Shown here piece by piece: positions 24,627-33,074 of a stretch of 64,000 nt of DNA (the first letter of the stretch is position 1; every line of letters begins with the position of its first letter). The notes under the pieces were generated by a model, which saw only the letters and a program-made list of their open reading frames with translations, ran no database searches and was not told where the DNA came from. Made by a program: the position numbers and the translations under genes. Origin of the DNA: Streptomyces sp. B93. GTDB taxonomy: Bacteria; Actinomycetota; Actinomycetes; Streptomycetales; Streptomycetaceae. The stretch covers positions 1 to 64,000 of the forward strand of contig NZ_JAGPXL010000029.1 of the NCBI RefSeq assembly GCF_018070565.1. The letters are read 5' to 3'.

Positions 24627-25031
24627 TCACGGCGACGGACCCTCGATGTCGATCAGGCGTTCGAATCGAGCCCGCCACTCCGCCTCCGACTCCCCCTCCC
24701 CGCGGAACTCGCGCGTGAAGCGCAGGACGCACGCCTCGGCGCCGTCCCGTTCCAGGTGGAAGCGGATGCGGCCGCCCTCCCCCACGGTGTACTCGGCGAC
24801 CCGGTCAACGTCCCAGGCGGTGATCTGTCCGGAGCCCGTGCCGCGGAGGGTGACCGCGCCGCCGAGCCGGGGTTCGAGCACATCGGCCGGGGTGAACCAG
24901 GCCGCGAGCCCCTCCGGCGTGGCGAACGCGGGCCAGACCGCCTCCATGGGCCTCGGGAGCCGTACCAGGAAGTGCAGGAGGTGGGTGTTCCCGTGGGTCT
25001 GGCTGGTGCCCTGTTCGACGGAACCGGTCAT
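24627..25031 (-). CDS. SRPBCC/AHSA1-like domain protein
   Basis: 134 residues with the Bet v1-like pattern of activator-of-Hsp90 homologs: VRLPRPMEAVWPAFATPEGLAAWF in overlapping blocks near the start, GGAVTLRGTGSG and WDVDRVAEYTVGEGGRIRF in the middle, and a C-terminal long helix (EAEWRARFERLIDIE). These form a hydrophobic ligand cavity; the ligand is unknown. It converges on the receptor gene (11-base gap) and stands 38 bases from the end of the CU044_5270 gene. Confidence 0.8.
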   Translation of the reverse strand: MTGSVEQGTSQTHGNTHLLHFLVRLPRPMEAVWPAFATPEGLAAWFTPADVLEPRLGGAVTLRGTGSGQITAWDVDRVAEYTVGEGGRIRFHLERDGAEACVLRFTREFRGEGESEAEWRARFERLIDIEGPSP

Positions 25032-25069
25032 GACTCCAGCGTGACCCCGAAGGGGACGTCGCGCACCCC

Positions 25070-26020
25070 TTACGGCCGCTCCCCCGGCGCGTCCACGACG
25101 GCCCGGCGCAGCACCGCGGTGTTGCTGGTCACGGTGCCCTTCTTCACGTCCGAGTAGTCCTCGCTGGCGACGCTTCGCTCACCGAGGAGTTCGAAGGTCT
25201 CCCTGTCGAAGATCCACTCGTCCCGGGTCGGGTTGTCCGGGTCCTGGCGGGCGATCGCGACGCCCTCGCGGCCCGCCGCGTCGACCGCGTTCTCCACGAC
25301 CGTCACGCCGGGGATGCGGGCGACCGCGCGGTAGAGCGCCGCGCTCTGCTCCGGCGGCACGATCGCGTCCCGGATCAGATCGCCGACCAGCACGAACATG
25401 GCCTGGTCGGTCTGCTGGCCGCTGTAGTCGGGTGCCGTCTCGCGCAGCCAGTCGTACATCGCGTCGGCGTCGGTCGGCAGGGTGGCCAGGTGGCGGTAGT
25501 TGGTGGAGACCTCGTAGCCCAGCTCGCCCCGCTGCGCGTCGGGGTCCACGGGCCACTGGCCGCGGCCCGTCTCCCGGACCAGCCCCTTCCTCGTGCCGTC
25601 CACGGAGTGCCACTGTTCCAGGCGGTGCAGCGGCGGGATCTTCGTCTTCGCTCCCTCCTCGTACTGGGCGTAGGACACCTTGCTCTCCACGTACACGAAC
25701 TGGTCGTCGCGGATCTCGCCGTACGTGACGTCCTCGCCCTCGGCCGCCAGCGCGATGTCCTCCAGCAGCGCGACGGTGGCCCGGCTGGGCGGCTGGGCGG
25801 TCGCGTCGCCGCCGTCCGGGAGGGCGGCGAAGGTGAGGGCGGCGACCGTCGCCACGGCCGCCGCGGCGATCGCGGGCCGCAGCCACCGGGTGCGGCGGGT
25901 GCGGGCGGGTAGGGGCTCGTCGCGCCGGATCTCGGTCATCAGATGCTCCTTGAGGAGTCGGTGACGGCCCGGCGGAAGGTCTCGCTCAAGAGGTTCCGGG
26001 AGTTCCGGAAGCTGGTTCAT
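25070..26020 (-). CDS. CU044_5270 family membrane protein (sigma factor partner)
   Basis: 316 residues starting MNQLPELPEPLERDLPPGRH; the ATG overlaps the sigma factor stop (ATGA, 26017-26020). The N-terminal cytoplasmic stretch (1-44) is followed by one transmembrane helix (AIAAAAVATVAALTFAAL) and a long extracellular region (TYGEIRDDQFVYVESKVSYAQ in part, EQWHSVDGTRKGLVRE, DEWIFDRETFELLGE). This is the CU044_5270 architecture. Its coupling to an ECF sigma factor suggests that it restrains or senses for it, like an anti-sigma factor; that role is inferred. Confidence 0.82.
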   Translation of the reverse strand: MNQLPELPEPLERDLPPGRHRLLKEHLMTEIRRDEPLPARTRRTRWLRPAIAAAAVATVAALTFAALPDGGDATAQPPSRATVALLEDIALAAEGEDVTYGEIRDDQFVYVESKVSYAQYEEGAKTKIPPLHRLEQWHSVDGTRKGLVRETGRGQWPVDPDAQRGELGYEVSTNYRHLATLPTDADAMYDWLRETAPDYSGQQTDQAMFVLVGDLIRDAIVPPEQSAALYRAVARIPGVTVVENAVDAAGREGVAIARQDPDNPTRDEWIFDRETFELLGERSVASEDYSDVKKGTVTSNTAVLRRAVVDAPGERP

Positions 26021-26622
26021 CGGTTTCCCTCCCTCAGGGGCCTGACCGCGGTGGTGCGGTCACCTCTCATCTGTCCGGCGCTTTGCGGGAGTTCCAGGTG
26101 TTTGGCGAGTTTTGCGCGCGCCCGGGAGAGCCGCGACCGCACCGTCCCGACCGGCACCCCGAGCGCCTCGGCGGCAGCCGCGTAGTCGAGCCCGCCCCAC
26201 ACGCACAGCGCCAGCACCTCCCGCTCGGCCCGCCGCAGCCTCCCCAGCGCCTCCTGTACGAGGCCCAGTCGCCCGGCGTCGTCCACGCGCCCGGCGACCT
26301 CGTCGGCGAAGTCCCGTACCGCCTCCTCGCGCGGCAGCCGGGCGACGGCGGCGGCGTGCCGCCGGGCGGCGCGGCGGACGTTGCGCGTGACGTTGGTGGC
26401 GATGCCGAGCAGCCAGGGCCTCAGCGAGCCGCCCTCCTCGTCGAGCCTCGTGCGCAGCCGCCAGGCGTCCAGGAACGTCAGCGAGACGACGTCCTCGGCG
26501 GTCGCCCACTCCCCGGTGAGCCGGTAGGCATGGTTGTAGACGGAGCGCGCGTACGCGTCGAAGAGTTCACCGAAGGCGTCGTGGTCCCCCGCGCGGATGC
26601 GTTTCCGCAGATTCGTCTCCAC
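26017..26622 (-). CDS. ECF-type RNA polymerase sigma factor
   Basis: 201 residues from a GTG at 26622 with AAGGAC just upstream; an upstream in-frame ATG at 26673 would run into the terminator hairpin. Region 2 is visible at about 15-85 (AFGELFDAYARSVYNHAYRL, WATAEDVVSLTFLDAWR) and region 4 at about 130-180 (LRRAEREVLALCVWGGLDYAAAAEALGVPVGTVRSRLSRAR in blocks). There is no SnoaL-like extension. It is coupled to the CU044_5270 gene, so probably forms a regulatory pair with it. Target promoters cannot be read here. Confidence 0.87.
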   Translation of the reverse strand: METNLRKRIRAGDHDAFGELFDAYARSVYNHAYRLTGEWATAEDVVSLTFLDAWRLRTRLDEEGGSLRPWLLGIATNVTRNVRRAARRHAAAVARLPREEAVRDFADEVAGRVDDAGRLGLVQEALGRLRRAEREVLALCVWGGLDYAAAAEALGVPVGTVRSRLSRARAKLAKHLELPQSAGQMRGDRTTAVRPLREGNR

Positions 26623-26645
26623 GTCCTTGTGTCTGTCCGTACGCC

Positions 26646-26687
26646 GAGGGCCGGTTCCCGTGAGGTGTCTCACGGGAACCGGCCCTC
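26646..26687 (-). terminator. 18-bp perfect stem-loop after the cytochrome c operon
   Basis: Arms 26646-26663 (GAGGGCCGGTTCCCGTGA) and 26670-26687 are perfectly complementary around a 6-base loop. It starts 14 bases past the ccsB stop on the minus strand and ends transcription before the sigma factor gene. There is no U-tract, as is common in Streptomyces. Confidence 0.85.
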
Positions 26688-26701
26688 AAAGGGTTCGCGG
26701 A

Positions 26702-27814
26702 TCAGAAACCGGCGGCCTGGAGGACGCCGAGGCCGACGTCGGCGTAGGAGTGCTTGCCGGAGACGAACATGTTGACGCCGTAGTAGTTGAACAGCCAGCA
26801 GGCGAAGGCGAGCAGGGCCAGGTAGGCGGCCTTGCGGCCCTTCCAGCCGGCGGTGGCGCGGGCGTGCAGATAACCGGCGTAGGCGACCCAGGTGATGAAC
26901 GACCAGGTCTCCTTGGGGTCCCAGCCCCAGTAGCGGCCCCAGGCGTCACCGGCCCAGATGGCGCCCGCGACGATCGTGAACGTCCACAGCGGGAAGACGG
27001 CCGCGTTGACCCGGTAGGAGAACTTGTCCAGCGAGGCCGCGGCGGGAAGCCGCTCCAGGAAGGACGTGGCGAACCGGCCGGGCGTGCCGCCGCCGGCGAG
27101 CTTGTTCTCGTAGGAGTCCCGGAAGAGGTACAGGATCGTGCTGACGGCGCCGACGTAGAAGACCGCGCCGCACAGGATCGCGGTGGAGACGTGGATCCAC
27201 AGCCAGTACGAGTGGAGCGCGGGGACCAGCTGGTCGCTCTCGGTGTACAGGACGGTGACGGCCAGGCCGAGGTCGAGGAGGACGGTGGTGATCAGGAAGA
27301 GGCCGAGCCACCGCACGTTCGTCTTCAGCGCCAGCAGCAGCAGGTACACGCCGACGGCCGTGGTGGAGAAGGTGATGTTGAACTCGTACATGTTGCCCCA
27401 CGGCGCCCGCTCGACCGAGAGGGCCCGGCAGAGCACCCCGCCGAACGCCAGCAGGAACCCCAGCGCGGTGAGGGAGACGGCGATCCGCCCGTACAGGTCG
27501 CCCTGCTCGCTCCCGCCGTGCGCGCCGGGCCCGTCCGGCACGTCCCGGGCTCCGGCGGTGGCCCGCACCGTCACCTTGGGCCGCTCCAGTACGGCGGTGC
27601 CGCCCGCCTTCCGCGCGGTGACCGCCGGAGCGGCGGCCTTCTCCTCCCGCGGCTCGGTGAGCGCAGCGGCGGTACGGCCGACCTTGCTGCGGCTGCCGAA
27701 CAGCCACTCGGCGATGTAGGCGAAGAAGGCCAGGGTGTAGACGGCCATCGCGGAGTAGATCAGCGTGTTGCTGATGTTCGCGAGGTTCTCGTGGGTCGCG
27801 GCGGCGAGAGTCAC
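26702..27814 (-). CDS. ccsB: Cytochrome c biogenesis protein CcsB (ResC-like)
   Basis: 370 residues from a GTG at 27814 that overlaps the ResB stop (GTGA). Multi-pass membrane protein with the tryptophan-rich heme-handling motif WGRYWGWDPKETWSFITW (about 296-313) and conserved His residues (HSYWLWIHVS, YLHARATAGW). It forms the System II haem exporter and cytochrome c synthase with ResB. A 60-residue Ala/Pro-rich insertion follows the first helix, as in other actinomycete CcsB proteins. It is the last gene of the ResA-CcdA-ResB-CcsB operon and is followed by a strong terminator. Confidence 0.92.
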   Translation of the reverse strand: MTLAAATHENLANISNTLIYSAMAVYTLAFFAYIAEWLFGSRSKVGRTAAALTEPREEKAAAPAVTARKAGGTAVLERPKVTVRATAGARDVPDGPGAHGGSEQGDLYGRIAVSLTALGFLLAFGGVLCRALSVERAPWGNMYEFNITFSTTAVGVYLLLLALKTNVRWLGLFLITTVLLDLGLAVTVLYTESDQLVPALHSYWLWIHVSTAILCGAVFYVGAVSTILYLFRDSYENKLAGGGTPGRFATSFLERLPAAASLDKFSYRVNAAVFPLWTFTIVAGAIWAGDAWGRYWGWDPKETWSFITWVAYAGYLHARATAGWKGRKAAYLALLAFACWLFNYYGVNMFVSGKHSYADVGLGVLQAAGF

Positions 27815-29532
27815 TTCTCAGCCCCTTCGGCAGGAACAGCGGAGTGGGTCGGGTCGGGTTCTTGGTCTGCTTCTGGGTCCTGGCCGGGGTCGGGTGCGCC
27901 CGGTGCCCGTTCGTAGAGGAGTCCGGCCAGGTCGCCCAGTTCCTCGGGCACCTTCGCGGACTCGCTGCGGCCGAGTCCGGCCATCTCCACGACGGTCACC
28001 CCGTCGGCGCCCCGCACCGCCCGCACCCAGACGCGGCGGCGCTGTACGAACAGGGAGGCGGACAGGCCCAGGATCGCGGCGACGGCTCCGGCGAGCGCCC
28101 AGCCGCTCGCGGGCTGCTTGGCGATCTGGAAACCGGCCCATTCCTGGACGCCCTCGAAGGTGATCGAGCCCTGGCCGCCGGGCAGCTCCATGGTCTCGCC
28201 GACCTTCAGCCGCTGTTTGGCCAGTTCTCCGTCGGAGTCCTTGAACTCCTTCAGGTGGGTCTTGTCGAGCTGGTAGACGCTCTGCGGAATCCCGGAGTCC
28301 ACGCCGAGGTCGCCGTGGTACGCGTTGAGCGCCAGGCGCGGGTTCAGCAGCGCCGGGAACTGGGACAGCATGGTGCCGCTGCCCTCCCCGGCGAAGGTCG
28401 GCACGAAGAAGGCCTGGAAGCCGAGCTGTTCCCGCTCGCCGTCGGCGTTGCGGTAGCCGTCCATGACCTTGATCGCGCCGGTGGAGGTGATGTTGCCGTC
28501 CTGCGGCAGCAGCGGCACGGCCTCCTTGTCCAGTACGACCTTGCCGCTGGCGTCGCGGACCGTGACGACGGGGGCGTAGCCGTGGCTGACCAGGTAGACC
28601 TTGGAGCCGCCGATGTCCAGCGGCTCGTTGACCTGGACGGTGGTCTTCTGCTCCGCGCCGAACGCGCCGACGCTGTAGGTGAGGTCGGCCTCGAAGGTGC
28701 GGGCGGTGCCGCGGTTGGGTCCGGAGGGCTCGTAGGTGCCCCGGAAGTCGCCCAGCTTGAAGCTGAAGGAGTCCAGGTCGTCCTGGGTGAAGAGGTTGCC
28801 GGACTTGAAGTCGTCGTACTGGGTGAGGGTGTTGGCGAAGCCGTCGCCCTCCAGGACCAGCTTGTTGCCCTCGTACTTGAACAGCTGGCCCCAGGCGAAC
28901 GCGACCAGCATCAGGATCAGCGCGAGGTGGAAGAGGAGGTTGCCGACCTCGCGGAGGTAGCCCTTCTCGGCGGCGACGGCGTCCCCGGCGGTGTGGGCGC
29001 GGAACCGGCGCTTCTTCAGCAGCGCGAGCGCCGCCTCCCGTACCTGCTCGGGGTCGGTCTCGGTGCGCCAGGTGGTGTGCGCGGGCAGCCGGGTCAGCCG
29101 TCGGGGGGCGCCCGGCGGCCGGCCGCGCAGCTGGCCGACGAACTGCCAGGTGCGCGGGACGATGCAGCCGATGAGGGAGACGAACAGCAGGATGTAGATC
29201 GCGGAGAACCACACCGAGCTGTAGACGTGGAAGAGACCGAGCTTGTCGTAGACCGGTCCGAGGGTGGTGTGCCGCTGCCGGAAGTCGGCGACCTGGGTGG
29301 CGTCGACGCCGGTCTGCGGGATCAGCGAGCCGGGAATGGCGGCCAGCGACAGCAGCAGGAGCAGCAGCAGCGCGACCCGCATGGAGGTCAGTTGCCGCCA
29401 GAACCAGCGGGCCCAGCCGATGACGCCGAGGGCGGGGAGGTTGGGGGCCTCCTCGCTGGGGGCGGTGGAGAGCTGGGAGCCCGCGGCGCCGAGGTCCTGG
29501 TCCTCGGCCGCGGGCGTTGTCGTCTTGGTCAT
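27811..29532 (-). CDS. resB: Cytochrome c biogenesis protein ResB (Ccs1)
   Basis: 573 residues. N-terminal transmembrane helices (VALLLLLLLSLAAIPGSLIPQ split, then VWFSAIYILLFVSLIGCIVP and NLLFHLALILMLVAFAWGQL) enclose a large extracytoplasmic domain. A last helix (WALAGAVAAILGLSASLFV) is followed by an acidic cytoplasmic tail. This is the ResB/Ccs1 layout; the protein pairs with CcsB to attach haem to apocytochrome c outside the membrane. It starts 3 bases after the CcdA stop and overlaps the CcsB start by 4 bases, so the proteins are made together. Confidence 0.92.
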   Translation of the reverse strand: MTKTTTPAAEDQDLGAAGSQLSTAPSEEAPNLPALGVIGWARWFWRQLTSMRVALLLLLLLSLAAIPGSLIPQTGVDATQVADFRQRHTTLGPVYDKLGLFHVYSSVWFSAIYILLFVSLIGCIVPRTWQFVGQLRGRPPGAPRRLTRLPAHTTWRTETDPEQVREAALALLKKRRFRAHTAGDAVAAEKGYLREVGNLLFHLALILMLVAFAWGQLFKYEGNKLVLEGDGFANTLTQYDDFKSGNLFTQDDLDSFSFKLGDFRGTYEPSGPNRGTARTFEADLTYSVGAFGAEQKTTVQVNEPLDIGGSKVYLVSHGYAPVVTVRDASGKVVLDKEAVPLLPQDGNITSTGAIKVMDGYRNADGEREQLGFQAFFVPTFAGEGSGTMLSQFPALLNPRLALNAYHGDLGVDSGIPQSVYQLDKTHLKEFKDSDGELAKQRLKVGETMELPGGQGSITFEGVQEWAGFQIAKQPASGWALAGAVAAILGLSASLFVQRRRVWVRAVRGADGVTVVEMAGLGRSESAKVPEELGDLAGLLYERAPGAPDPGQDPEADQEPDPTHSAVPAEGAEK

Positions 29533-29535
29533 CGG

Positions 29536-30312
29536 TCAGATCCCCACAGTGAAGCCGTTGGACCAGGTCTGCATCTCCTGCACCAGGCTGTCCCACGCGC
29601 CGGTCAGCAGCAGCACACCGGTCGCGATCATCATCACGCCGCCGGTGCGCATCACCCACACATAGTGGCGCTTGATCCAGCCGAAGGCGCCGAGGGCCTT
29701 GCGGAAGGCTACGGCGGCGAGCACGAAGGGCACCCCGAGGCCGACGCAGTAGGCGACCGTCAGCAGCGCGCCGCGCCCGGCGCTGGCCTGGTTGAGCGCG
29801 AGCGCCTGCACCGAGGCGAGGGTCGGCCCGATGCAGGGCGTCCAGCCGATGCCGAACAGCGCACCCAGCACGGGGGCGCCGACCAGACCGGCCACCGGGC
29901 GCCGGTGGAAGCGGAACTCCCGCTGGGTCAGCCAGGGCATCAGCCCCATGAAGAAGACGCCCATCAGGATCATCAGCACGCCGAGCACCCTGGACAGCAC
30001 GGTCTGCTGTTCTTGCAGCTCCTGCCCGAAGAACCCGAACAGCGCCCCGCCGGAGACGAACACGACCGTGAAGCCGAGCACGAACAGCGAGGCGCCGACG
30101 GCCATCCGGCCGCGCCGGGCGTCGGCGAGGTCGGTGCCGCTGACCCCGGTGACGTACGACAGGTAGCCGGGGACGAGCGGGAGGACGCAGGGGGAGAAGA
30201 AGGAGACGAGGCCGCCGAGGACGGCGATCGGCAGGGCGAGCAGCAGGGCGCCGTTGAGGACGGTGTCGTTGGTCCCGGTGGCGGCGAGCGCCGTGAGTCC
30301 GGTCACAGCCAC
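29536..30312 (-). CDS. ccdA: Cytochrome c biogenesis protein CcdA (DsbD-type thiol transporter)
   Basis: 258 residues with six transmembrane segments. Cys42 in FFSPCVLPLVPGYL and the second redox Cys in GIGWTPCIGPTLAS (about 160) form the pair that carries reducing equivalents across the membrane. These go to the extracytoplasmic thioredoxin ResA, keeping the haem-binding cysteines of apocytochrome c reduced. The GTG at 30312 lies one base after the ResA stop with GGAGAAG upstream; a second GTG two codons later is possible. Confidence 0.92.
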   Translation of the reverse strand: MAVTGLTALAATGTNDTVLNGALLLALPIAVLGGLVSFFSPCVLPLVPGYLSYVTGVSGTDLADARRGRMAVGASLFVLGFTVVFVSGGALFGFFGQELQEQQTVLSRVLGVLMILMGVFFMGLMPWLTQREFRFHRRPVAGLVGAPVLGALFGIGWTPCIGPTLASVQALALNQASAGRGALLTVAYCVGLGVPFVLAAVAFRKALGAFGWIKRHYVWVMRTGGVMMIATGVLLLTGAWDSLVQEMQTWSNGFTVGI

Positions 30313-30313
30313 G

Positions 30314-30946
30314 TCACTTCTCCGCCAGGACCGGGTCGAGCATCTCCCGCAGCTTCTTCTCGCTGAGCGCCTGGAGGGTGCGCGCGGCGATCTTCCCGTC
30401 CCGGTCGATGACGAGGGTGGAGGGGATGGCCTGCGGGTTGAGGGTGCCCTTCTCGAAGCGGAGCATCAGCTTGCCGGTCGGGTCGTAGAGGCTCGGGTAG
30501 GTGATCCCGAACTCCTCCTCGAAGGCCCGTGCCTTGCTGGTGTTGCTGTCGCGGGTGTTGATGCCGACGAACTCGACGCCCTGGTCCTTGGTGTCGTCGT
30601 AGACGGTCTGGAGGTTCTTGGCCTCGGCCCGGCAGGGTGAGCACCAGGAGCCCCAGATGTTGAGGACGACGACCTTGCCCTTGTGGTCGGCGACATCGAG
30701 CTGCCCGCCCTCGACGGTCTCGCCGGAGAGTTCGGGGGCGGCCGTCCGCTCGCCCCTGGCGACGGTGTCGATGCCGTCGGACCCGGCGACGAAGCCGGTG
30801 TCACCGCCGCCTCCGGAGGTGCCCCCGGTGGAGCAGGCGGTGAGGACGAGTGCCGCGACGGCCGCACCGGCGGCGAGCGGGTGGACGCGGCGGCGGGTGC
30901 GGCGTGGGCGGTTCGAGCGCTGGGGGGCGCGGCTGGCGGCACTCAT
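30314..30946 (-). CDS. resA: TlpA/ResA-like thioredoxin lipoprotein
   Basis: 210 residues. A twin-Arg-rich N-terminus (RRTRRRVHPL) precedes a lipoprotein signal with lipobox LTAC (Cys38). A Gly/Ser linker leads to a TlpA thioredoxin domain with the redox motif WCSPC (Cys102, Cys105) in VVVLNIWGSWCSPCRAE, a later GINTRDSNTSKARAF and the cis-Pro region IPSTLVIDRDG. It reduces apocytochrome c haem-site disulfides, fed by CcdA immediately downstream. It is the first gene of the four-gene cytochrome c maturation operon. Confidence 0.9.
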   Translation of the reverse strand: MSAASRAPQRSNRPRRTRRRVHPLAAGAAVAALVLTACSTGGTSGGGGDTGFVAGSDGIDTVARGERTAAPELSGETVEGGQLDVADHKGKVVVLNIWGSWCSPCRAEAKNLQTVYDDTKDQGVEFVGINTRDSNTSKARAFEEEFGITYPSLYDPTGKLMLRFEKGTLNPQAIPSTLVIDRDGKIAARTLQALSEKKLREMLDPVLAEK

Positions 30947-31012
30947 GTGAAAAGTTTCGCATGCCCGTTCTGGGGATCTTGCCCACCCCCCTGGGGGTTG
31001 CGAGGCCCCTGC

Positions 31013-32254
31013 TCAGAACTGTCGCCAGCCCCCGGTCGGCGCCTGTCCGACGTCGAGGGTGCGCAGCTTGTCGAGCACCGCGGGCGGCTGTACGTCCAGC
31101 CAGTCCACGAACTGCCGGAAGGAGACGAGCCGCACGTCACCGCCCTTCTCCCGCTCCCGGGCGATGTGCTTCAGGGCCTTTTCCACGGCGTCCATGTAGA
31201 TGCCGCCGTTCCACTGCTCGAAGTGGTTGCCGACGAAGAAAGGCGCCCGATTGGTCTCGTATGCCCGCTTGAATCCTGATATGTAGGCCTGAGTGGCCTG
31301 TTCCCGCCACCCCGGATAGTTGTGGGCGGGGGCGTTGGTGGAGTTGATGGACTGGTTGGCGAGGATGTTGTAGTCCATGGACAGCACCTCGAACGAGTGC
31401 CCGGGGAAAGGTATCTGCTGCAACGGCAGGTCCCAGAGCCCCTCCCGCTTCCCCGGCCACACCTGACGCCCGCCGGGCGAGGAGGCGTCGTAGCGCCAGC
31501 CCAGCTCACGGGCGGTAGTCAGCAGGTTGTCCTGGCCGAGCAGACAGGGTGTGCGCCCGCCGACGAGTTCCTTGTCGTAGTCGAACGGCAGCGACTCGAT
31601 CTCCGTCCACCCCGTGTTGGTCCGCCACTCCTTCACGAAGGACTTCGCCTGGTCGATCTCGCTGCGCCACTGCGCGGGCGTCCAGTTGCCGACCGAGCCG
31701 TACCCGGCGCAGAAGTGCCCGTTGAAGTGGGTGCCGATCTCGTGCCCCGCCAGCCAGGCACGGCGGACGTTCTTCAGCGTGTCCTTGATGTGCTCGTCGG
31801 TGAGGTAGCCGATGTCGGAGGCACCGCGCACGTTGTTCGGGGGGTCGTAGAGCCGCTTCTTCGACTCGGGCAGCAGATAGATCCCGGAGAGGAAGAAGGT
31901 CATGCCCGCCCCGTGCTCCTCGGCGAGGTCGAGGAAGCGCGGGAAGAGGCCGTTGCCGACCTCACCGGCGCCGTCCCAGGAGAAGACGACGAACTGCGGC
32001 GGCGTCTGACCGGGCTCCAGCGGCTCGGGCTCCGGCGGCTGGTGGGGCTGCTTGCCGGTGTAGGAGGTGGAGCCGTCACCGATCGGCCGGGCGCGGAAGC
32101 CCCGGGGCTCCTTGCTCTTCTTGCCGCCACCGGTCGGGGAACCGGCACCGGGGGCACCCCCGTCTGAGGGTGTGGGACCACCGCAGCCCGTGAGCCCGGC
32201 GGCGGCAGCCCCCGCACCGATCCCGATGACTCCCCGTCGGGTGAAGTTGCGCAT
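31013..32254 (-). CDS. Polysaccharide deacetylase-like lipoprotein
   Basis: 413 residues. Signal RRGVIGIGAGAAAAGLTGC ends in lipobox LTGC, followed by a Gly/Pro-rich linker. The C-terminal 300 residues carry a NodB-like fold: FVVFSWDGAGEVGNGLFPRF (first Asp), FFLSGIYLLP, HEIGTHFNGHF (metal-binding HxxxH-like pair) and a late LVSFRQFVDWL. It would act on cell-surface or secreted polysaccharide. The motifs deviate from canonical deacetylases, so activity is uncertain. The 66-base gap to ResA has no clear terminator. Confidence 0.72.
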   Translation of the reverse strand: MRNFTRRGVIGIGAGAAAAGLTGCGGPTPSDGGAPGAGSPTGGGKKSKEPRGFRARPIGDGSTSYTGKQPHQPPEPEPLEPGQTPPQFVVFSWDGAGEVGNGLFPRFLDLAEEHGAGMTFFLSGIYLLPESKKRLYDPPNNVRGASDIGYLTDEHIKDTLKNVRRAWLAGHEIGTHFNGHFCAGYGSVGNWTPAQWRSEIDQAKSFVKEWRTNTGWTEIESLPFDYDKELVGGRTPCLLGQDNLLTTARELGWRYDASSPGGRQVWPGKREGLWDLPLQQIPFPGHSFEVLSMDYNILANQSINSTNAPAHNYPGWREQATQAYISGFKRAYETNRAPFFVGNHFEQWNGGIYMDAVEKALKHIAREREKGGDVRLVSFRQFVDWLDVQPPAVLDKLRTLDVGQAPTGGWRQF

Positions 32255-32387
32255 GGCGCCCCCGTCCCTCGCATTCCGTGCTGGTCACACAGTCAGATGA
32301 ATGCGACGAACGGATGGTTTCCCGGGATTCGCGGAGATTCCGCAACGAATGTCACAGACGGGTGAGGGAACGCCCCGCGGGCGCCCC

Positions 32388-33074
32388 TCACGCCCCGAAG
32401 GCCTTGTCCTTCCCCTTCACCGGCTTGGCGCCGGCGAGGAGATGGGCGGGGACCAGGTCACGGGCGGGCTCGGTGTACCCGACGGAGACGATCCGGTCGC
32501 CCTGGTACGTGAAACTCGTCAGCGACGCGAGCGTGCACTGCCGTTTGCGCGGGTCGTGCCAGAGCCGCCGCTTCTCCACGTACGACCGCACGATCCAGAT
32601 CGGCAGCTGATGGCTGACCAGCACGGCCTCGTGCCCCCGCGCCTGGTCCTTGGCCGCGTCCAGCGCGCCCATCATCCGCACCACCTGGTCGACGTACGGC
32701 TCTCCCCAGGACGGCTTGAACGGGTTGACGAGGTGCTTCCAGTTCTCCGGCCGCCGCAGCGCCCCGTCCCCCACCCCGAAGGTCTTGCCCTGGAAGACGT
32801 TCTCGGCCTCGATGAGCCGGGCGTCGGTGGCGAGGTCGAGTCCGTGCGCCTTGGCGATCGGCGTGGCCGTCTCCTGCGCCCGCTCCAGCGGCGAGGCGAC
32901 GACGTAGGTGATGTCGCGGTGGGCGAGGTGCTCGGCGACCCGGTCGGCCATCCGCCGCCCCAGCTCGGACAGGTGGTAGCCGGGCAGCCGCCCGTACAGC
33001 ACCCCGTCGGGGTTGGCGACCTCGCCGTGCCGCATGACATGTACGACGGTGATGTCCCGCGTCTCGTCCCTCAT
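32388..33074 (-). CDS. Histidine phosphatase family protein
   Basis: 228 residues with the phosphoglycerate-mutase-like motif VMRHGEVANPDG near the start (catalytic RHG), YVVASPLERAQETA in the middle and VLVSHQLPIWIVRSYV with the second His. The ATG overlaps the HemL stop (ATGA), so it is translated with HemL. The substrate is unknown; the pairing with hemL is, from memory, common in Streptomyces and may reflect house-cleaning of a phosphorylated metabolite. Confidence 0.85.
   Translation of the reverse strand: MRDETRDITVVHVMRHGEVANPDGVLYGRLPGYHLSELGRRMADRVAEHLAHRDITYVVASPLERAQETATPIAKAHGLDLATDARLIEAENVFQGKTFGVGDGALRRPENWKHLVNPFKPSWGEPYVDQVVRMMGALDAAKDQARGHEAVLVSHQLPIWIVRSYVEKRRLWHDPRKRQCTLASLTSFTYQGDRIVSVGYTEPARDLVPAHLLAGAKPVKGKDKAFGA

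Noticed and set aside
27844..30366. 840-codon plus-strand open frame opposite ResB/CcdA
   Set aside because: Gly/Val/Glu-rich antisense reading with no homology pattern; the minus strand carries four coupled cytochrome c genes.
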